NCBI GenBank assembly: GCA_021774995.1
Contig: JAJFIM010000391.1
Location: forward strand, 1 to 7,042
Direction of reading: 5' to 3'
Origin: Alphaproteobacteria bacterium
GTDB taxonomy: Bacteria; Pseudomonadota; Alphaproteobacteria; SMXP01
Length of the DNA: 7,042 nucleotides
Shown here: one piece after another, positions 6,003-7,042 of the stretch
Numbering within the stretch: the stretch's first letter is position 1
How the letters are laid out: each line of letters starts with the position of its first letter
Made by a program: the position numbers and the translations under genes
The notes under the pieces: generated by a model
The model's input: only the letters and a program-made list of their open reading frames with translations
What the model was told of the DNA's origin: nothing
The model's database searches: none

Positions 6003-6029
6003 AAGGCGCATCTGCGCATGAACCGCCTT
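6003..6029. terminator. Second hairpin between convergent genes
   Basis: AAGGCG / CGCCTT (6 bp) encloses 15 nt, and an alternative smaller hairpin GCGC-ATCT-GCGC overlaps it. No T-run of note follows on either strand. Its position between two convergent stops suits a bidirectional transcript end, with low certainty. Confidence 0.3.
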
Positions 6030-6042
6030 GACTGGAGACGCC

Positions 6043-6579
6043 CTAACGCGGCGCCATGACCATGACCATCTGCCGGCCTTCCATTTTGGGGGACAGCTCT
6101 ACTTTGGCGATGTCGTCGACTTCCGCTTGAACTTTTTTCAGCAGGTCCATGCCAAGATATTGATGCGCCATTTCCCGGCCGCGAAAGCGCAGCGTGACCT
6201 TCACCTTATCGCCTTCTTCAAAGAAGCGATGCATGGCGCGCAGCTTCACCTGGTAATCATGGGTGTCGATATTGGGGCGCATTTTGATTTCTTTGACGTC
6301 GACGGTCTTCTGCTTCTTTTTCGCCTCGTTGCGTTTTTTCTGTTCCTGGTATTTGTATTTTCCGTAGTCCAGAATTTTGCACACGGGCGGCGCAGTATTA
6401 GGAGAGACTTCCACCAAATCCAATCCGGCTTCCTCTGCTGCTTCTAAAGCGGCTTCGAGGGGGACATTCCCTTGTTTTTCTCCTTCTGCGTCGATCAGAA
6501 GCACCTCTGGCGCTTCAATCATTTCGTTGACGCGCGGCCCTGTTTTCTTTGGCGGCGCGGCTATTGGTCTGCGAGCGAT
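6043..6579 (-). CDS. infC: Translation initiation factor IF-3, AUC start codon
   Basis: IF3 binds the 30S subunit, keeps it apart from 50S and rejects wrong start codons and tRNAs. With the upstream start it is 178 residues, the normal length. The usual ATG-based call at 6522 would lose the conserved ARRP...GPRVNE N-terminus, which reads in frame and upstream: (I)ARRPIAAPPKKTGPRVNEM. The codon at 6579-6577 is ATC, and a perfect AGGAGG (6591-6586) lies six nt before it. No ATG, GTG or TTG in that frame is equally well placed. The N-domain holds IEAPEVLLIDAEGEKQGNVP and LVEVSPNTAPPVCKILDYGK. The Lys-rich linker is KYKYQEQKKRNEAKKKQK. The C-domain holds KEIKMRPNIDTHDYQVKL, FFEEGDKVKVTLRFRGREMAH and ends MVMVMAPR. 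Rare start codons are known for infC and let IF3 repress its own translation. rpmI-rplT are not adjacent; three other genes lie between. Confidence 0.96.
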   Translation of the reverse strand: MARRPIAAPPKKTGPRVNEMIEAPEVLLIDAEGEKQGNVPLEAALEAAEEAGLDLVEVSPNTAPPVCKILDYGKYKYQEQKKRNEAKKKQKTVDVKEIKMRPNIDTHDYQVKLRAMHRFFEEGDKVKVTLRFRGREMAHQYLGMDLLKKVQAEVDDIAKVELSPKMEGRQMVMVMAPR

Positions 6580-6585
6580 TTTATT

Positions 6586-6591
6586 CCTCCT
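6586..6591 (-). promoter_or_regulatory. infC: Perfect Shine-Dalgarno of infC
   Basis: AGGAGG (within GAGGAGGAA) is six nt upstream of the ATC at 6579. It fixes that non-AUG codon as the start and would compensate for weak codon-anticodon pairing. Confidence 0.85.
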
Positions 6592-6602
6592 CTATCTGTT
6601 GA

Positions 6603-6625
6603 GCGATCATATTTATTCTGATCGC
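6603..6625 (-). other. Hairpin in the infC leader
   Basis: GCGATCA / TGATCGC, 7 bp perfect with a 9-nt AT-rich loop. It ends 11 nt upstream of the infC AGGAGG in the expected mRNA. It could help keep the ribosome site open or bind a regulator. The AT-rich loop includes AATAAATAT, and TATGAT partly overlaps the arm, so a promoter role is not excluded. Confidence 0.4.
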
Positions 6626-6654
6626 GCCATTATGACACCAAGTCGAGATTAACA

Positions 6655-6698
6655 CTAGAGCGTCACATATTGTATTGATATCACATGTGCTGCTCTAG
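6655..6698. repeat. Symmetric interrupted palindrome upstream of infC
   Basis: Perfect outer arms CTAGAGC / GCTCTAG (7 bp) and inner arms CACAT / ATGTG (5 bp) are separated by a 2-nt mismatch on both sides, around a 16-nt AT-rich centre containing GATATC. The arms are strictly symmetric about about 6676.5. It lies 76-119 bp upstream of the infC start, in the gap after the glycosyltransferase gene. It could be an operator, a transcript-end stem, or a relic of a small palindromic repeat. It has no T-run. Confidence 0.55.
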
Positions 6699-6711
6699 AT
6701 TCTTGCTGGTC

Positions 6712-6756
6712 GCGCCGTTTTACGCGCAAAACCGCACACACTTTTGCGCACGGCGC
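6712..6756. repeat. Second large inverted repeat with competing pairings
   Basis: Inner arms GCGCAAAA / TTTTGCGC (8 bp perfect, 10-nt loop) sit inside outer arms GCGCCG / CGGCGC (6 bp), joined by 6 nt on one side and 1 nt on the other. An overlapping smaller hairpin, GTTTT-ACGCGC-AAAAC (6717-6732), cannot form at the same time as the inner stem. It is 59 nt beyond the stop of the glycosyltransferase gene on the minus strand, so it may be that gene's transcript end or part of an infC leader if the promoter is further up. Confidence 0.5.
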
Positions 6757-6814
6757 TTTGAGTATATGCGACATTATGACAAATGGGGCAAGCAGTTGAT
6801 GGCGGGAGATGCAT

Positions 6815-7042
6815 TTATGCCTCATCAGGCGTTTGGGCGTCCCCTTCGGGGTTCTCATCGGCGGGCGCGGGGCGGGCCGGCAGATTTTGCAGCTTTTCCC
6901 AGACCTCGCCGACGCTGATATCGGCAATTTTTTTGGCCGACAGAACCGTCACGCTGTGTCCGCGCGGGGCGCAGATGTCGGGATTGGTATCACCGGAAAA
7001 AAGCACGACGCTGGGACAGTTGGACCCGGTAATGAGATGCAT
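6815..7042 (-). CDS. Glycosyltransferase family 9 (heptosyltransferase-type), C-terminal part
   Basis: Only the last 75 codons and the stop lie in the window; the Met at 7042 is probably internal. MHLITGSNCPSVVLFSGDTNP matches the region near the C-terminus of ADP-heptose:LPS heptosyltransferases, where 'H(L/I)A...G.P.V.LFG.T.P' contributes to nucleotide-sugar binding. ICAPRGHSVTVL and an amphipathic ISVGEVWEKLQNL follow, and the protein ends in an acidic, Pro-rich tail (PARPAPADENPEGDAQTPDEA). GT9 enzymes build the LPS core or related surface glycans at the inner membrane's cytoplasmic face. The exact acceptor cannot be told from this piece. It is in the same direction as infC but 235 bp away, with strong dyads between. 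Confidence 0.75.
   Translation of the reverse strand: MHLITGSNCPSVVLFSGDTNPDICAPRGHSVTVLSAKKIADISVGEVWEKLQNLPARPAPADENPEGDAQTPDEA

Noticed and set aside
6043..6522. infC starting at the ATG at 6522
   Set aside because: This drops the conserved 19-residue N-terminus and has no good ribosome binding site; the ATC at 6579 has both.
6592..6814. A definite promoter for infC
   Set aside because: Several weak pairs (for example TTGCCC with TATACT, 19 nt apart) were seen, none close enough to consensus to annotate.

Overview
The window looks like a piece of an alphaproteobacterial chromosome. This is inferred from protein character (IF3 opening with an ARRP...PPKKTGPRVNE-type N-terminus, PheS with KPPIRIIVPGRTYRCDSDQTH), from a CTTGACC-N16-TATAAC promoter, and from moderately high GC; no 16S rRNA or other taxonomic marker is present. 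It is mainly a translation locus. I see no mobile element, tRNA, CRISPR array or phage gene.

Layout, left to right. Positions 1-4000 hold a minus-strand operon, transcribed from right to left: rpmI (L35), rplT (L20), pheS, a possible 45-codon ORF and pheT. pheT runs off the left edge. A good sigma-70-type promoter at 4119-4147 would drive it and leave a leader of about 110 nt before rpmI. Positions 4182-5973 hold three accessory genes: a small minus-strand lipoprotein, a three-helix minus-strand membrane protein and a plus-strand lipoprotein. Positions 6043-6579 hold infC (IF3) on the minus strand; it starts at an AUC codon after a perfect AGGAGG. Positions 6580-6814 are non-coding and dense in inverted repeats. 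Positions 6815-7042 hold the C-terminal end of a glycosyltransferase family 9 (ADP-heptose transferase type) gene whose start lies beyond the right edge.

How the genes work together: L35 and L20 are large-subunit proteins, PheS and PheT form the (alpha-beta)2 phenylalanyl-tRNA synthetase, and IF3 controls start-codon selection and subunit splitting. In many bacteria infC-rpmI-rplT-pheS-pheT form one block. Here the order and orientation of these five are kept, but infC is cut off from rpmI by about 2 kb carrying three envelope-type genes, one of them on the opposite strand, so the two halves must have separate promoters.

Points worth a second look: the AUC start of infC; the unlisted 45-codon frame that overlaps both pheS and pheT by ATGA; a Cys at a normally Asp magnesium-ligand position in PheT; a near-repeat in the rpmI leader; and several strong dyads around infC and the small membrane gene. 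I found no clear evidence of an entirely new system. The content is mostly housekeeping with some unusual regulatory architecture.
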